Position numbers and translations under genes: made by a program
Assembly: GCA_014800735.1 (NCBI GenBank)
Contig: JAAVFP010000048.1
Span: 1-43,704, forward strand
Origin: Bacteroidales bacterium
GTDB taxonomy: Bacteria; Bacteroidota; Bacteroidia; Bacteroidales; Muribaculaceae
Direction of reading: 5' to 3'
DNA: 43,704 bases
Notes under the pieces: generated by a model
Told to the model about the DNA's origin: nothing
Databases searched by the model: none
What the model saw: only the letters and a program-made list of their open reading frames with translations
Shown here: positions 1 through 8,091 of the stretch, in pieces
How the letters are laid out: the number at the start of each line of letters is the position of its first letter
Position numbering within the stretch: the first letter of the stretch is position 1

Positions 1-106
1 AGCCTTTCGTTCAGGCGCATAGCTCGCTATGCTTCTTCACTCAAGCCCCAAATCATCTCAAAAATAACTTCCTTTTATCTGTTCATTTATTTTTCTCACT
101 TACTTA
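1..106. repeat. Palindromic repeat element, copy 1 (right half only)
   Basis: The window opens inside a copy of the repeat found complete at 9252-9446 and 19176-19363. The central hairpin GCATAGC-TC-GCTATGC lies at 17-32 and the right terminus reads CACTTACTTA, ending at 106. The distance from hairpin centre to right end (about 82 bp) matches the other two copies. The hairpin stem differs from theirs (GCATAGC instead of GCTTAGC), but both sides have changed together, so pairing is kept. The left arm is outside the window. The element sits 26 bp upstream of the nucleoside phosphorylase start. Confidence 0.75.
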
Positions 107-132
107 CCCCAAAACTGCAAGCAACTGAACAA

Positions 133-1008
133 ATGGAACCTAAAATCATACCCCCCTCGGAGCTAATCATCAACCCTGACGGCTCAGTATTCCACCTGCA
201 TCTGCATCCCGAACAGCTCACGGACAAAATTGTGATGGTGGGCGACCCGGCCCGCGTGGACGTTGTGGCTTCGTTCTTCGACACACGCACCTTCGAAGTA
301 CGCTCGCGCGAATTTCACTCCATCGGTGGCACCTACAAGGGCCAGCCCATCATGTGCATAAGCCACGGCATCGGCCCGGACAATATCGACATTGTCATCA
401 CCGAGCTCGATGCGCTTGCCAACGTTGATTTCGCCACCCGCGAGGTGCGGCCCGAGCTCCGCAGCCTGGAAATTGTGCGCATCGGCACCTCGGGTGCCCT
501 CCAGCCCGAACTGATTTTGGGCACCGGCGTGATTGCCGAGAAATCCATCGGCTTCGACGGCGTGCTCAACTACTACGCCGGCCGCAACGATATTGCCGAT
601 CTTGAATTCGAAAAAGCGCTGTGCGACCACACCGGCTGGAACCCTCTGTGGGCTAAACCCTACGTTGTGGATGCCGACCCCGAACTGGTGGACCGCCTTG
701 CTGGCGACGACTTTGTGCGTGGCAACACAATCTCGGCTGTGGGTTTCTACGGTCCCCAGGGCCGCGAGGTGCGCCTGCCGCTTGCCAATCCGGACCTCAA
801 CCGCCGCATCGAGGAATTCGAGTTCCGCGGACGCCGCATCACCAACTACGAAATGGAGTCCGCCCCGCTGGCGGGCCTGGGCAAGCTGATGGGCCACCGC
901 TGTGTTACGGTGTGCGCCATCATCGCCAACCGCTTCAGCACCAAAGCTGCTCCGAACTACGCTCAGGGCATTCCGGCGTTCGTTGAAAAAGTGCTGCAGC
1001 GCTTCTGA
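133..1008 (+). CDS. Nucleoside phosphorylase (uridine phosphorylase-like, PNP/UDP family)
   Basis: This 291-residue protein looks like a complete member of the PNP/UDP phosphorylase superfamily, which cleaves nucleosides with phosphate to give a free base and ribose-1-phosphate in cytoplasmic salvage. Visible family features are the early segment VMVGDPARV (about 35-43), the glycine-rich SHGIGPDN (about 78-85), IGTSGALQ (about 117-124) and the nucleoside-binding EMESAPLAGL near 240, where the Met-Glu pair normally contacts the ribose. Length fits the family. The ATG at 133 is the first plausible start after the repeat. Its last 46 bp overlap the 3' end of the DAHP synthase gene on the opposite strand, with no terminator between them. 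Substrate preference (uridine or purine) cannot be fixed by eye; uridine is the better guess. Confidence 0.85.
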   Translation: MEPKIIPPSELIINPDGSVFHLHLHPEQLTDKIVMVGDPARVDVVASFFDTRTFEVRSREFHSIGGTYKGQPIMCISHGIGPDNIDIVITELDALANVDFATREVRPELRSLEIVRIGTSGALQPELILGTGVIAEKSIGFDGVLNYYAGRNDIADLEFEKALCDHTGWNPLWAKPYVVDADPELVDRLAGDDFVRGNTISAVGFYGPQGREVRLPLANPDLNRRIEEFEFRGRRITNYEMESAPLAGLGKLMGHRCVTVCAIIANRFSTKAAPNYAQGIPAFVEKVLQRF

Positions 1009-1769
1009 CAGTTCCGTTTCTCCGCCATAATCTTGCCGAGGTCGGCCGGTGTGAGCTGCTGAGCAGCATCGGTCCAGGCCTCGTCGGGTGTGGCGTGCGC
1101 TTCAATTATAAAGCCATCGTATCTCCGGCGCATTGCCTCCTGAACAAGCGGCCCCACCAGGTCGCGACGCCCGGCCATGTGCGAAGGGTCGCAGATTACG
1201 GGCAGCCCCGGAAGCACCTCGCGCAGCGCATCGGCTATTTCCCAGTGAGGTGTGTTGCGGTACACCGGGTCGGCCGCCGACTTAAAGCCGCGGTGGATTG
1301 CTCCCAGGCGTCGCAGCCCCCGCAGATAGAGTCGCTCAACGGCACCTATCCACAAATCCAGGTCGGCGCAGATAGGGTTCTTCACCAGCACGGGCACATC
1401 CGTTCCGGCCAGTGCCTCGGCAATCTCGTCCATAGCAAAGGGCGAGGCCGACGTGCGCGCGCCAATCCACAGAACATCCACCCCGGCCTGCAGTGCCAGC
1501 TCGGCATGGCGAGCACAGCCCACCTCGGTGGCGGTGAGCATGCCGAAGCGGTCCTTCACCTCGCGCAGCCATTGCAATGCTCTTTCGCCGCAGCCCTCGA
1601 AACCTCCGGGGCGTGTGCGCGGTTTCCACACTCCGGCGCGGAATATTTCCACACCGGCGGCGTGCAGGCCTGAAGCAGTGGCAAGCATCTGCCCGAGGTT
1701 TTCGGCCGAGCAGGGACCGGCAATGAGCATGGGTTCAATACTATTATGTATAGGCAGCAAATCGTTCAT
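963..1769 (-). CDS. 3-deoxy-7-phosphoheptulonate (DAHP) synthase, without chorismate mutase domain
   Basis: This 268-residue protein catalyses the first step of the shikimate pathway, condensing phosphoenolpyruvate with erythrose-4-phosphate. The TIM-barrel motifs are all present: AGPCSAE (about 17-23, with the metal-binding Cys), KPRTRP (about 49-54), WIGARTS, VLVKNP, GAIHRGF and CDPSHMAG. Among Bacteroidetes the closest enzymes I recall are about 350 residues, with a C-terminal AroQ-type chorismate mutase; here the frame stops soon after the barrel (AQQLTPADLGKIM), so that domain is missing. The ATG at 1769 overlaps the CcsBA stop as ATGA, so the genes are translationally coupled. The last codons lie antisense to the nucleoside phosphorylase gene. 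A single-base frameshift removing the mutase is unlikely, because the following DNA encodes the opposite gene. Confidence 0.88.
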   Translation of the reverse strand: MNDLLPIHNSIEPMLIAGPCSAENLGQMLATASGLHAAGVEIFRAGVWKPRTRPGGFEGCGERALQWLREVKDRFGMLTATEVGCARHAELALQAGVDVLWIGARTSASPFAMDEIAEALAGTDVPVLVKNPICADLDLWIGAVERLYLRGLRRLGAIHRGFKSAADPVYRNTPHWEIADALREVLPGLPVICDPSHMAGRRDLVGPLVQEAMRRRYDGFIIEAHATPDEAWTDAAQQLTPADLGKIMAEKRNCQKRCSTFSTNAGMP

Positions 1770-3622
1770 AGGTAGGAATGTAAGGATGGTAAATAATTGA
1801 CACCGACGTAGGTCATGAGAATTGACAGCGACGCAAGAGCCACATAAACATGAAAGGTGACGGGGCGGCTGCGCAGACCGAGCGAACGGTGCAGCGGGAT
1901 GGCATAAATCAGCAATGTGACCAATGCCCAGGTTTCCTTGGGGTCCCAGCCCCAGTAGCGCCCCCACGACACGTTGGCCCACATGGCGCCCACAAATATG
2001 CCCAGGCCAAGCAGGTAAGTGCCCGGTGCAAGGAGCGACAGACTCAGGCCTACATATCCGTGCCTGCGCCCGGGCATGACACACGCAGCCAGCGACACAG
2101 CCAGTGTGCTTCCGAGCACGGCATAGGCAAGCATCACAAGCGACACGTGGATGGCCAGCCAGGGCGACGCGAGTACCGGCATGAGCGGTGTGAGCGAAGG
2201 TTCGCGCGCCGACAGCCAGCCAACAAGGGCCAGGCACCCGGCCATAATCATCATTATGAAACCGGCCACGCGCGATTTGCGCCGCACAAGCACACACAGG
2301 CCGCACAGCATCACTGCGGTGAATTCGACTATTCCCGCCGAGGACGAGAAAGGCCAGTACCCGGCCACAGCCCGGTTCCACACAAATATTCCGATACCGA
2401 TGGCGAAGCACACCAGTTCGGCCACGGGGCGACGGAGGAAAACGGACAGCACGGCGGCGGTGAACACGAGCATAAAGTATATTTTCCACGGCTTCAGGTG
2501 TGTCCACAGCATGTGGGTGCGCGTTTGGGCAGGTGAAAGCTGCTCGGCTGCGGGAGTGAACAGCTCCCCGCTCCACAACTCGGACAGCAGTGCCATTTTT
2601 TCGTCCAGCTTCAGGATTTCTTCGTCAAGCCGACGCGATTTGCCGAACAGATCCTGCGGTATATACGTGCCGGAGGAAGTATAGAGCGAAGCCGGCGACA
2701 CGTATTTCCCTTCGGCGCCAAGATGCTTGCGCAGGTCGTCGCTCTTCACAAGCAGAAAAGGCACGTCGGCCCACTCCGTGGGGTAGACGAGCATCGAGGC
2801 CACGAAGCGCTCGGCTGTAAGTTCGCCCACCGATGTGCGACCTGTGAGTTTGCGCGTGAGTTCATCCGCCATTTCAGCATAAGGTACCGTACGACCGCGG
2901 AACACCACACTTTTTTCGGCCAAGGCCCGGCTGAGTGAATCGGGCACAGCAGGGGCGGCCGAGGCCGAGAGTGAAACCAGCAGCACCGATGCAGCAGCGA
3001 ATGAACGCCACAACCTGCGCGAGCACAGCATGGCCAGACCGCTGAGTGCAAACAGTGCGTAACCGGTATAGGTCACTCCTGTGCCCAGAGGGTCGTGGCT
3101 TACCAGCAACACTGAACCACCCTGACCGTCGAATGAGCCTTGATACAGACGCCAGCCGTCGATGCGGGCTATACGGTTCATCGAGATATGAAACGAACGG
3201 CCATCCGAGGTGGTGATGTGCGAGTGGAAGTCGCGCGGGAAGGTCATGCCGGGATAATATTCCGGGGTGAAAGAGTCAAGAGTGAGCGGCACAGGCAGCT
3301 CGGCCGCCTCACCGGCATCGGTGGTGAAATGCGCGGTTTCGGTGCCGGGCTGCAGGTGCACGCTGCCACGCACCGAGGTGAGTGCCGTAAGGCCCCCGCC
3401 GGCAAGAATCAGCAGCAGCGACAGATGCAGCCCGAAAACCGAAGGCCTGCGCCACAGGCGGCACTTGCAAATTGCAATGGCAATGCCAAGCGCCACCGTG
3501 GCCCAGAGCCAGAACCACCAATCCGAGGAGTAGACCGATGCGGGCATCAGAGCCGTGGCCCCCACAAGCAGTGCGAAGGCCACGCTCACCGTAAACAATA
3601 TGTATTCCTTAGAATTCAGCAT
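1766..3622 (-). CDS. System II cytochrome c synthase, fused CcsB(ResB)-CcsA
   Basis: This 618-residue polytopic membrane protein exports heme and attaches it to CxxCH motifs of apocytochromes c on the periplasmic side. The N-terminal half is ResB/CcsB-like, with three or four membrane spans and a periplasmic domain. The C-terminal half is CcsA-like: the tryptophan-rich heme-handling motif WGRYWGWDPKETWA is at about 553-566, flanked by the expected histidines in WLAIHVSLVMLAYA and GVNYLPSLHSYL at the extreme C-terminus. It is shorter than many fused CcsBA proteins, mostly in the ResB part. Its start overlaps the RidA-like gene by 14 bp and its stop overlaps the DAHP synthase start by 4 bp. Two multi-gene-upstream lipoproteins carry CxxCH sites and are the obvious clients. 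Confidence 0.9.
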   Translation of the reverse strand: MLNSKEYILFTVSVAFALLVGATALMPASVYSSDWWFWLWATVALGIAIAICKCRLWRRPSVFGLHLSLLLILAGGGLTALTSVRGSVHLQPGTETAHFTTDAGEAAELPVPLTLDSFTPEYYPGMTFPRDFHSHITTSDGRSFHISMNRIARIDGWRLYQGSFDGQGGSVLLVSHDPLGTGVTYTGYALFALSGLAMLCSRRLWRSFAAASVLLVSLSASAAPAVPDSLSRALAEKSVVFRGRTVPYAEMADELTRKLTGRTSVGELTAERFVASMLVYPTEWADVPFLLVKSDDLRKHLGAEGKYVSPASLYTSSGTYIPQDLFGKSRRLDEEILKLDEKMALLSELWSGELFTPAAEQLSPAQTRTHMLWTHLKPWKIYFMLVFTAAVLSVFLRRPVAELVCFAIGIGIFVWNRAVAGYWPFSSSAGIVEFTAVMLCGLCVLVRRKSRVAGFIMMIMAGCLALVGWLSAREPSLTPLMPVLASPWLAIHVSLVMLAYAVLGSTLAVSLAACVMPGRRHGYVGLSLSLLAPGTYLLGLGIFVGAMWANVSWGRYWGWDPKETWALVTLLIYAIPLHRSLGLRSRPVTFHVYVALASLSILMTYVGVNYLPSLHSYL

Positions 3623-4724
3623 ATTCGGGTTTGTGAGTATTGGCTATAGCCATACACTCAGTTTCGATAAGCCAGCCGGGACGGCACACCGGGGCCTGGA
3701 CAATGACTCGGGGAATCTGCGGCAGGCGCTCGTCGAAAATCGAGCGTACTACGGCATAGTCGGCCACATCGCGCAGGTACACAATCAGATGCGCAACATC
3801 CGTCCAGCGGCAACCGCCCTCGGCAAGGAGTACCTCGATGTTTTCAAGCATGCGGCCGGTCTGAGCGGCAATATCGCCCGGATGCACAATCTCACCGCGG
3901 TTGTCGATGCTCGCCGTACCCGAAATGTACATGTGGCGGCGGTCGGCATAGTCCACACAGGTGCCGCGCTCGAATGCAACGCCGTATTCGATTGTGGGAT
4001 TAAGGTGCGATGCGCCCTGCACAAAACTCATTTGCCCGGGGCACATACTCAGGTCGGCCAGGGCGTTGAACGCAACCGTATCGGCAGTATCGGCCGGACG
4101 GCCTTCAATGCCGGTGGAGGAAATGAAGTGGGTGGAGCGCGTCAGGCCGTGGCGGCCGAACACTTCGTTGCGGCCGCGCACCACTCCGGCATAGTTCACG
4201 TCCACATCACGCACAAGGAACCATGTGCGCACACAGTGGTCAAGCAGGTTGGCGCCGCGACTGTCAAGAATGTCGGCAAGCTTCTCCAGGAAATTCACGC
4301 TCATGGTGCAGGAATCGGCCGGTGTGTGTGCGGTATCGCCCATCCACAGGCGTCCGCGGCTGTTTTCCCACACACCATCGGCCGCGGGGCGATAGTCCGC
4401 ATCGCGTTCGAGAACCATCCACAATGCCACTTTCGAGCCATTGAGCGGTGCCTGCTGGATGACCGAGCAGGCACAGGGTTCATCTGCTGGCAACAACGAG
4501 GCCTGGTTGGAGGCATCGCTAAGAAAATAGCGCTTGAACACCGGATCCATTCCGGACACGGTCCGGAGCGCTCCGGCCGCTTCGAGAACCGATGCAAGTT
4601 GCACTGCGAAAGGTTCGCCGGCAAGAGTGGTGCTGATAATTGCGTGCGCCTCGCCACGTCCATTGCCCGTGAATACGGCCAGGTGTGCCTCGGCGCTACC
4701 GAAGGTCAGTTTATTGTAAATCAT
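3609..4724 (-). CDS. RidA-family protein with chorismatase (FkbO/Hyg5)-like N-terminal region
   Basis: This 371-residue protein ends in a YjgF/RidA domain (about 245-371; YISGTASI, PGDIAAQT, VAHLIVYLRD, PVCRPGWLIETEC). The preceding region (CVRTWFLVRDVDVNYAG, GRNEVFGRHG, FISSTGIEGR) resembles the N-terminal part of chorismatases and of long Bacteroides L-PSP-type proteins. RidA proteins hydrolyse reactive imines; chorismatases hydrolyse chorismate to hydroxybenzoates or a dihydrodiol. Which applies is not decidable here, but adjacency to a DAHP synthase makes an aromatic-pathway role worth considering. The ATG at 4724 is preferred to the adjacent TTG at 4727. It overlaps the heme lipoprotein upstream and CcsBA downstream by 14 bp each. 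No signal peptide is visible, so it is probably cytoplasmic. Confidence 0.75.
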   Translation of the reverse strand: MIYNKLTFGSAEAHLAVFTGNGRGEAHAIISTTLAGEPFAVQLASVLEAAGALRTVSGMDPVFKRYFLSDASNQASLLPADEPCACSVIQQAPLNGSKVALWMVLERDADYRPAADGVWENSRGRLWMGDTAHTPADSCTMSVNFLEKLADILDSRGANLLDHCVRTWFLVRDVDVNYAGVVRGRNEVFGRHGLTRSTHFISSTGIEGRPADTADTVAFNALADLSMCPGQMSFVQGASHLNPTIEYGVAFERGTCVDYADRRHMYISGTASIDNRGEIVHPGDIAAQTGRMLENIEVLLAEGGCRWTDVAHLIVYLRDVADYAVVRSIFDERLPQIPRVIVQAPVCRPGWLIETECMAIANTHKPEYAEF

Positions 4725-5412
4725 CAATCCAGTTCTTTATTAGTTCGAGGCGCTCCTGGGCCACAACCTCCACGGAGTGGTCGTAGGACCAGGCGGCTGA
4801 TTCGGTTGTTGACAGGATGCGGTACAAAACACTTGCGTCGCTCGCTCCGGGAGCCACACGCAGCATGCCGGGCTGCTTGGTGGATTCCACTCCGATGAGC
4901 TGGGTCATACTCTGCCCGGCGGTGAGGTTGAGGCCTGCGGCGGCAAAGCCGGAACCGCCGTGGCACTGAGTGCAGGTGGTGTTGAAAATTTCGCGCTGAA
5001 TGGCGCCTGACATGTGCAGGTCAACCGCGATATCCTCCAGGCGGATAGTATCGGCCGAGGGGTTGCACTGCACCGAGGCAAAGGAGGCCACACGGCGGCG
5101 CAGGCGGTCGATGGCGCACACCTCGACCGTGGATGCTTCCACCGGAATACCGGTGAGCACCACATCGCACAGGCCGTCAGCACCAATCTGGGCGTTTTTG
5201 CTGATGAGGGCGTACTCGTTGCCATCCGCAAATCCGGCCACTGCAATCGTGTAGTCTTTGGACCACGACTCGGCGCCTTCGGTGCTGACACGGACGTGGG
5301 CAGCCATGCCGTCGCGCGCGGTTTCAATCACCACGTCGGCAATCCGGCCCTCGTCGCAACCACAAAGGGCAGCCGCCAGCAGGGGGAGAGTGTATAGCTT
5401 CAGAAATTTCAT
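4711..5412 (-). CDS. Mono-heme c-type cytochrome lipoprotein
   Basis: This 233-residue protein has a lipoprotein signal peptide with the probable lipidated cysteine at C19 (LCGC). A beta-rich region follows (about 25-130), and then a single heme-c attachment motif, C147-TQ-C150-H151, in a stretch resembling cytochrome c-like domains of the planctomycete/Bacteroidetes lipoprotein type. A methionine such as M190 (GMLR) or M169 could be the distal ligand. It probably sits in the periplasm or on a membrane as an electron carrier. It lies 2 bp downstream of porin B and overlaps the RidA-like gene by 14 bp. Heme attachment would depend on CcsBA two genes further on. The N-terminal region is not recognised. 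Confidence 0.78.
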   Translation of the reverse strand: MKFLKLYTLPLLAAALCGCDEGRIADVVIETARDGMAAHVRVSTEGAESWSKDYTIAVAGFADGNEYALISKNAQIGADGLCDVVLTGIPVEASTVEVCAIDRLRRRVASFASVQCNPSADTIRLEDIAVDLHMSGAIQREIFNTTCTQCHGGSGFAAAGLNLTAGQSMTQLIGVESTKQPGMLRVAPGASDASVLYRILSTTESAAWSYDHSVEVVAQERLELIKNWIDDLQ

Positions 5413-5414
5413 TC

Positions 5415-6632
5415 TCAGAATGTGTATTGTGCCATAATCACAACAGAGCTTGTGGCCAGGCCGAGGTTGTCCTCGTCGCGGTCCATCTGACGGTCGTGGC
5501 CGGTTCGGCCGGTGTACTGGTACATGCCCTGAAGTTTCAGGTTGATACTGTCGATAAAATAATTCACACCCACAGCAGGCATGTTGAGCAAACCGCCCTT
5601 GCCGGTTGAGTTACGCTCAAAAATGTCGTAGCGCAGGGCGCCCTGCCAGTGACGGTTGAAGAAATAGCCCAGCTGGGCATAACCGCCGAAGTAATTGAAT
5701 GTCTGGTCGATTTTCTGGCGCTTGGTGAAGCCCACGTGCATATAATAGAACTCGGCCCCGAAGTACCAGCGGTTGTGAAGCCAGGAGAATTCGGCACCGG
5801 CGCGGAAATCGTTGGTGCTCTCGTTCTCGCTCTCGACGTTCATTGACGCCGACAGGCCCACGAGCATCTTGTTCTGGTTAAGTCGGCGAGGGTCGCCCTG
5901 CGAAGCGGGCATCACACCGAAAGGCTGCCATGTGAGGCGTGCGGCATAGAGCAACGAGGGGATGTGCCAGTCATCGCTCAGGGTCTTTGTGGCAAGGTTG
6001 ACGGAGGCTCCGGTGCCGTTGAACACGCCCACCTGGTAGCCGTACTTGCCGCCGAACATACCGTGCACCTCAACACCGAGGTCGAAGCCGGTGCCGATGT
6101 GTGGTGTGACTGCGTTGAGCGAATAAGGAAGGATGACCTGCGAGGTGAGTGAGGTGGGAAGCACAGGGAAAAGGGTTTCGCCCAGGGTGGTGAGGTAGGC
6201 GTGGGAGAACGGCGTTTTGAATTTGCCGACGCGCACACCGATGGCCTCCTTGGGGCGGATATCTGCCCAGGCCTGCTGCAACAGATTGCCACCGGAGGCA
6301 GCTGCGTTGATACTGAGGTTGAAAGTGACGATATTGAAAGCCTTGCCTGTGAAACCGAGCACTGCATAGGGAATTGCGAAGCCTGAGTTGGCCACATTGT
6401 CCTGATTGTAGGCAGGGTCAAGGCCGGCATCATCGTAATAATTATAGTTGGCCGAGGTCTGCACGAGCAGATAGGGCTTGAACTGGAAATCGCCTTTCTT
6501 GGTGGTGAAGGTGAAACCCCGGTGGTCGGCGATGGACACAACGCCGTTCTCGGTGTCGGCGTCGTACTGCGCGGCGGCCGGAATCACGGCGGCCAGCATA
6601 GCCAGTATGGTGGGTAAAATTCTTTTTCTCAT
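5415..6632 (-). CDS. Outer-membrane porin B (phosphate-selective porin O/P-like beta-barrel)
   Basis: This 405-residue protein has a type I signal peptide (MRKRILPTILAMLAAV, cleavage near AAA-Q) followed by alternating aromatic and hydrophobic strands typical of a 16-strand-like barrel. It includes GVRVGKFKTPFS, PFGVMPASQG and YYMHVGFTKRQK, and ends in the outer-membrane signature VIMAQYTF with terminal phenylalanine. The pattern fits the OprP/OprO-like porin family. The ligand is unknown. The frame could be extended upstream, but the signal peptide fixes the ATG at 6632. The 26-nt spacer to the upstream di-heme gene is an unusual ACC-repeat (see findings). Its placement between two heme lipoproteins suggests uptake of the operon's substrate, possibly an iron or other metal complex. 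Confidence 0.82.
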   Translation of the reverse strand: MRKRILPTILAMLAAVIPAAAQYDADTENGVVSIADHRGFTFTTKKGDFQFKPYLLVQTSANYNYYDDAGLDPAYNQDNVANSGFAIPYAVLGFTGKAFNIVTFNLSINAAASGGNLLQQAWADIRPKEAIGVRVGKFKTPFSHAYLTTLGETLFPVLPTSLTSQVILPYSLNAVTPHIGTGFDLGVEVHGMFGGKYGYQVGVFNGTGASVNLATKTLSDDWHIPSLLYAARLTWQPFGVMPASQGDPRRLNQNKMLVGLSASMNVESENESTNDFRAGAEFSWLHNRWYFGAEFYYMHVGFTKRQKIDQTFNYFGGYAQLGYFFNRHWQGALRYDIFERNSTGKGGLLNMPAVGVNYFIDSINLKLQGMYQYTGRTGHDRQMDRDEDNLGLATSSVVIMAQYTF

Positions 6633-6658
6633 CGGTTGGTGGTTGGTGGTGGTTGGTG
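6633..6658 (-). other. ACC/AACC-repeat spacer (G-rich on plus strand)
   Basis: The whole spacer between the di-heme oxidoreductase stop and the porin B start consists of repeated ACC and AACC units in the transcript; the plus strand carries about eight GG pairs at 6634-6656. The plus strand could form a two-tier G-quadruplex, whereas the mRNA itself is C-rich and unstructured. This is a direct observation of composition; any function is unknown. Confidence 0.6.
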
Positions 6659-8086
6659 TTACAGTGATTGCAGGAACCGCACCAGGGCGGCGCGGTCGTC
6701 GCGGGTCATGGAGGCGAATTTCTGGCGCGAGGCCCAGCCTTCGCCGCCGTGCCACATGATTGCTTCGGTGAAGTTGCGGGCGCGGCCGTCGTGCAGGAAG
6801 TATGTGTGGCCGTTCACTTTTTCCTGGAGCCCTATGCCCCACAGCGGCGTGGTGCGCCACTCATTGCCGCGGGCCAGGCCGCTGGGATAATTGTCGTTCA
6901 GGCCCACACCCATGATTTCGGAGCCCATGTCGTGGAGCAGAAAGTCGGAGTAAGGGTGCACGGTCTGACCGCCGAGCCATGGCAACGAGGTGCCTGCAAG
7001 CAGCACGGTGCCGCGCGGGCGGGTGTGGAGCGTGGTGACGTGGCACAGATGGCACCCGGCCTCGAAGAACACGGCTTCGCCGCGCTTCACAGTGGGGTCG
7101 TTGACATCGCGGCGCGCGGGCACGCCCAGCGACTGCATGTAGAGGTCCACGTTCTCCATATCCTCCGTGGACACGTCCAGGCGGTCGTAGCTCAGGCCCA
7201 TCATAGAACCTTGGTTCACCTGAATCTGGCCCTCGCATATTTCCTCGGGGTAGCGGCTGTTGGTCACGCCCATGTCGGACGAAAAGCCAAGCTCCACAGT
7301 GAGGTCGGCGTGCTGGGCTTTATTGCCCGACAGGCCCAGCGAGGTCACGCCGCGCTCGCTGATGTAGTTTGCGCGGCCGCTGATGCCCCACTCGGGGTAG
7401 TTGCTCTGGGCGGCAAGCTGCTCGATTTCACGGGTGTCGAGGGCCATAATCTGGCCCATACCCACATGGCGCAGCGGCACACGCACGGTGCAGAAAAGGT
7501 CCTCGGGGGCAATCTCGTCGGCATACCAGTCGGTGATGGTATACTCGGGCCGGGCCAGTTCGTAGGTGTCGCCGTCCGGGAAACTGAATGTTTCATAGTG
7601 CCAGTCCACTTTCAGCTTGCCCTCGGCCTGAACGCCGTAGATACTCTGGTCGTGGAGCACGCGGCCATACTGGCGGAAGAAAGCGCCGTTGCGGCGGGTG
7701 ATGTAGACCAGCATGGCCGAGAAACCGTAGTTGCCCGAGCCGTTGTCGCTCCACACGCCGGGGCGGGTGCGGCCGGCATTGCGGTGGCAGGAACCGCAGG
7801 AATAGCCGGCATAGACCGGGCCAAGGCCGCCGCCGTCGCCGTTGGTGGATGTGCGCACGTCGTCGTAAAGTTTGTCGCCGCGCACAAAACGGGTCAGGTA
7901 GTTTCCGCTCACCCAGGGAGCCTCGGAGTCGTAGGCCACGGACGAGTTGAGGAAAATTGTAGAAGTTCCGGCCGAAAGCTCGTAGCCGGCCGGAACCTCG
8001 ATGTCAAGCTCGTCGAGGCCGTCGCTGTCGCACGAGGCGATCAGCGAGGCACCGATGAGTAGAGTGAATATCTTCGTCAGATTCAT
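6659..8086 (-). CDS. Di-heme oxidoreductase lipoprotein (DHOR, putative di-heme peroxidase family)
   Basis: This 475-residue protein has a lipoprotein signal peptide with C19 as probable lipidated residue (LIASC). Two c-type heme motifs are present: C97-GS-C100-H101 and C345-HL-C348-H349. Other family-like features are PWLGG near 369, HDMGSEIMG near 385, RTTPLWGIGL at about 411-420 and LHDGRARNFTEAIMWHGGEG at about 431-450. Proteins of this family are often annotated as thiol oxidoreductases or CxxC-containing di-heme proteins, and in proteobacteria they are found beside imelysins in iron-regulated loci; their reaction is not established. It lies 5 bp after the imelysin gene. It should reside in the periplasm or on a membrane and needs CcsBA for maturation. 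Confidence 0.9.
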   Translation of the reverse strand: MNLTKIFTLLIGASLIASCDSDGLDELDIEVPAGYELSAGTSTIFLNSSVAYDSEAPWVSGNYLTRFVRGDKLYDDVRTSTNGDGGGLGPVYAGYSCGSCHRNAGRTRPGVWSDNGSGNYGFSAMLVYITRRNGAFFRQYGRVLHDQSIYGVQAEGKLKVDWHYETFSFPDGDTYELARPEYTITDWYADEIAPEDLFCTVRVPLRHVGMGQIMALDTREIEQLAAQSNYPEWGISGRANYISERGVTSLGLSGNKAQHADLTVELGFSSDMGVTNSRYPEEICEGQIQVNQGSMMGLSYDRLDVSTEDMENVDLYMQSLGVPARRDVNDPTVKRGEAVFFEAGCHLCHVTTLHTRPRGTVLLAGTSLPWLGGQTVHPYSDFLLHDMGSEIMGVGLNDNYPSGLARGNEWRTTPLWGIGLQEKVNGHTYFLHDGRARNFTEAIMWHGGEGWASRQKFASMTRDDRAALVRFLQSL

Positions 8087-8091
8087 ATTAT

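Noticed and set aside
963-2576. 537-residue minus-strand frame covering the DAHP synthase and part of CcsBA
   Set aside because: Its N-terminal half is a shadow of CcsBA in another frame; only the part from the ATG at 1769 matches a protein family.
6668-8062. 464-residue plus-strand frame antisense to the di-heme oxidoreductase
   Set aside because: GC-rich shadow frame with no family pattern; the minus-strand protein has two heme motifs and a lipoprotein signal.
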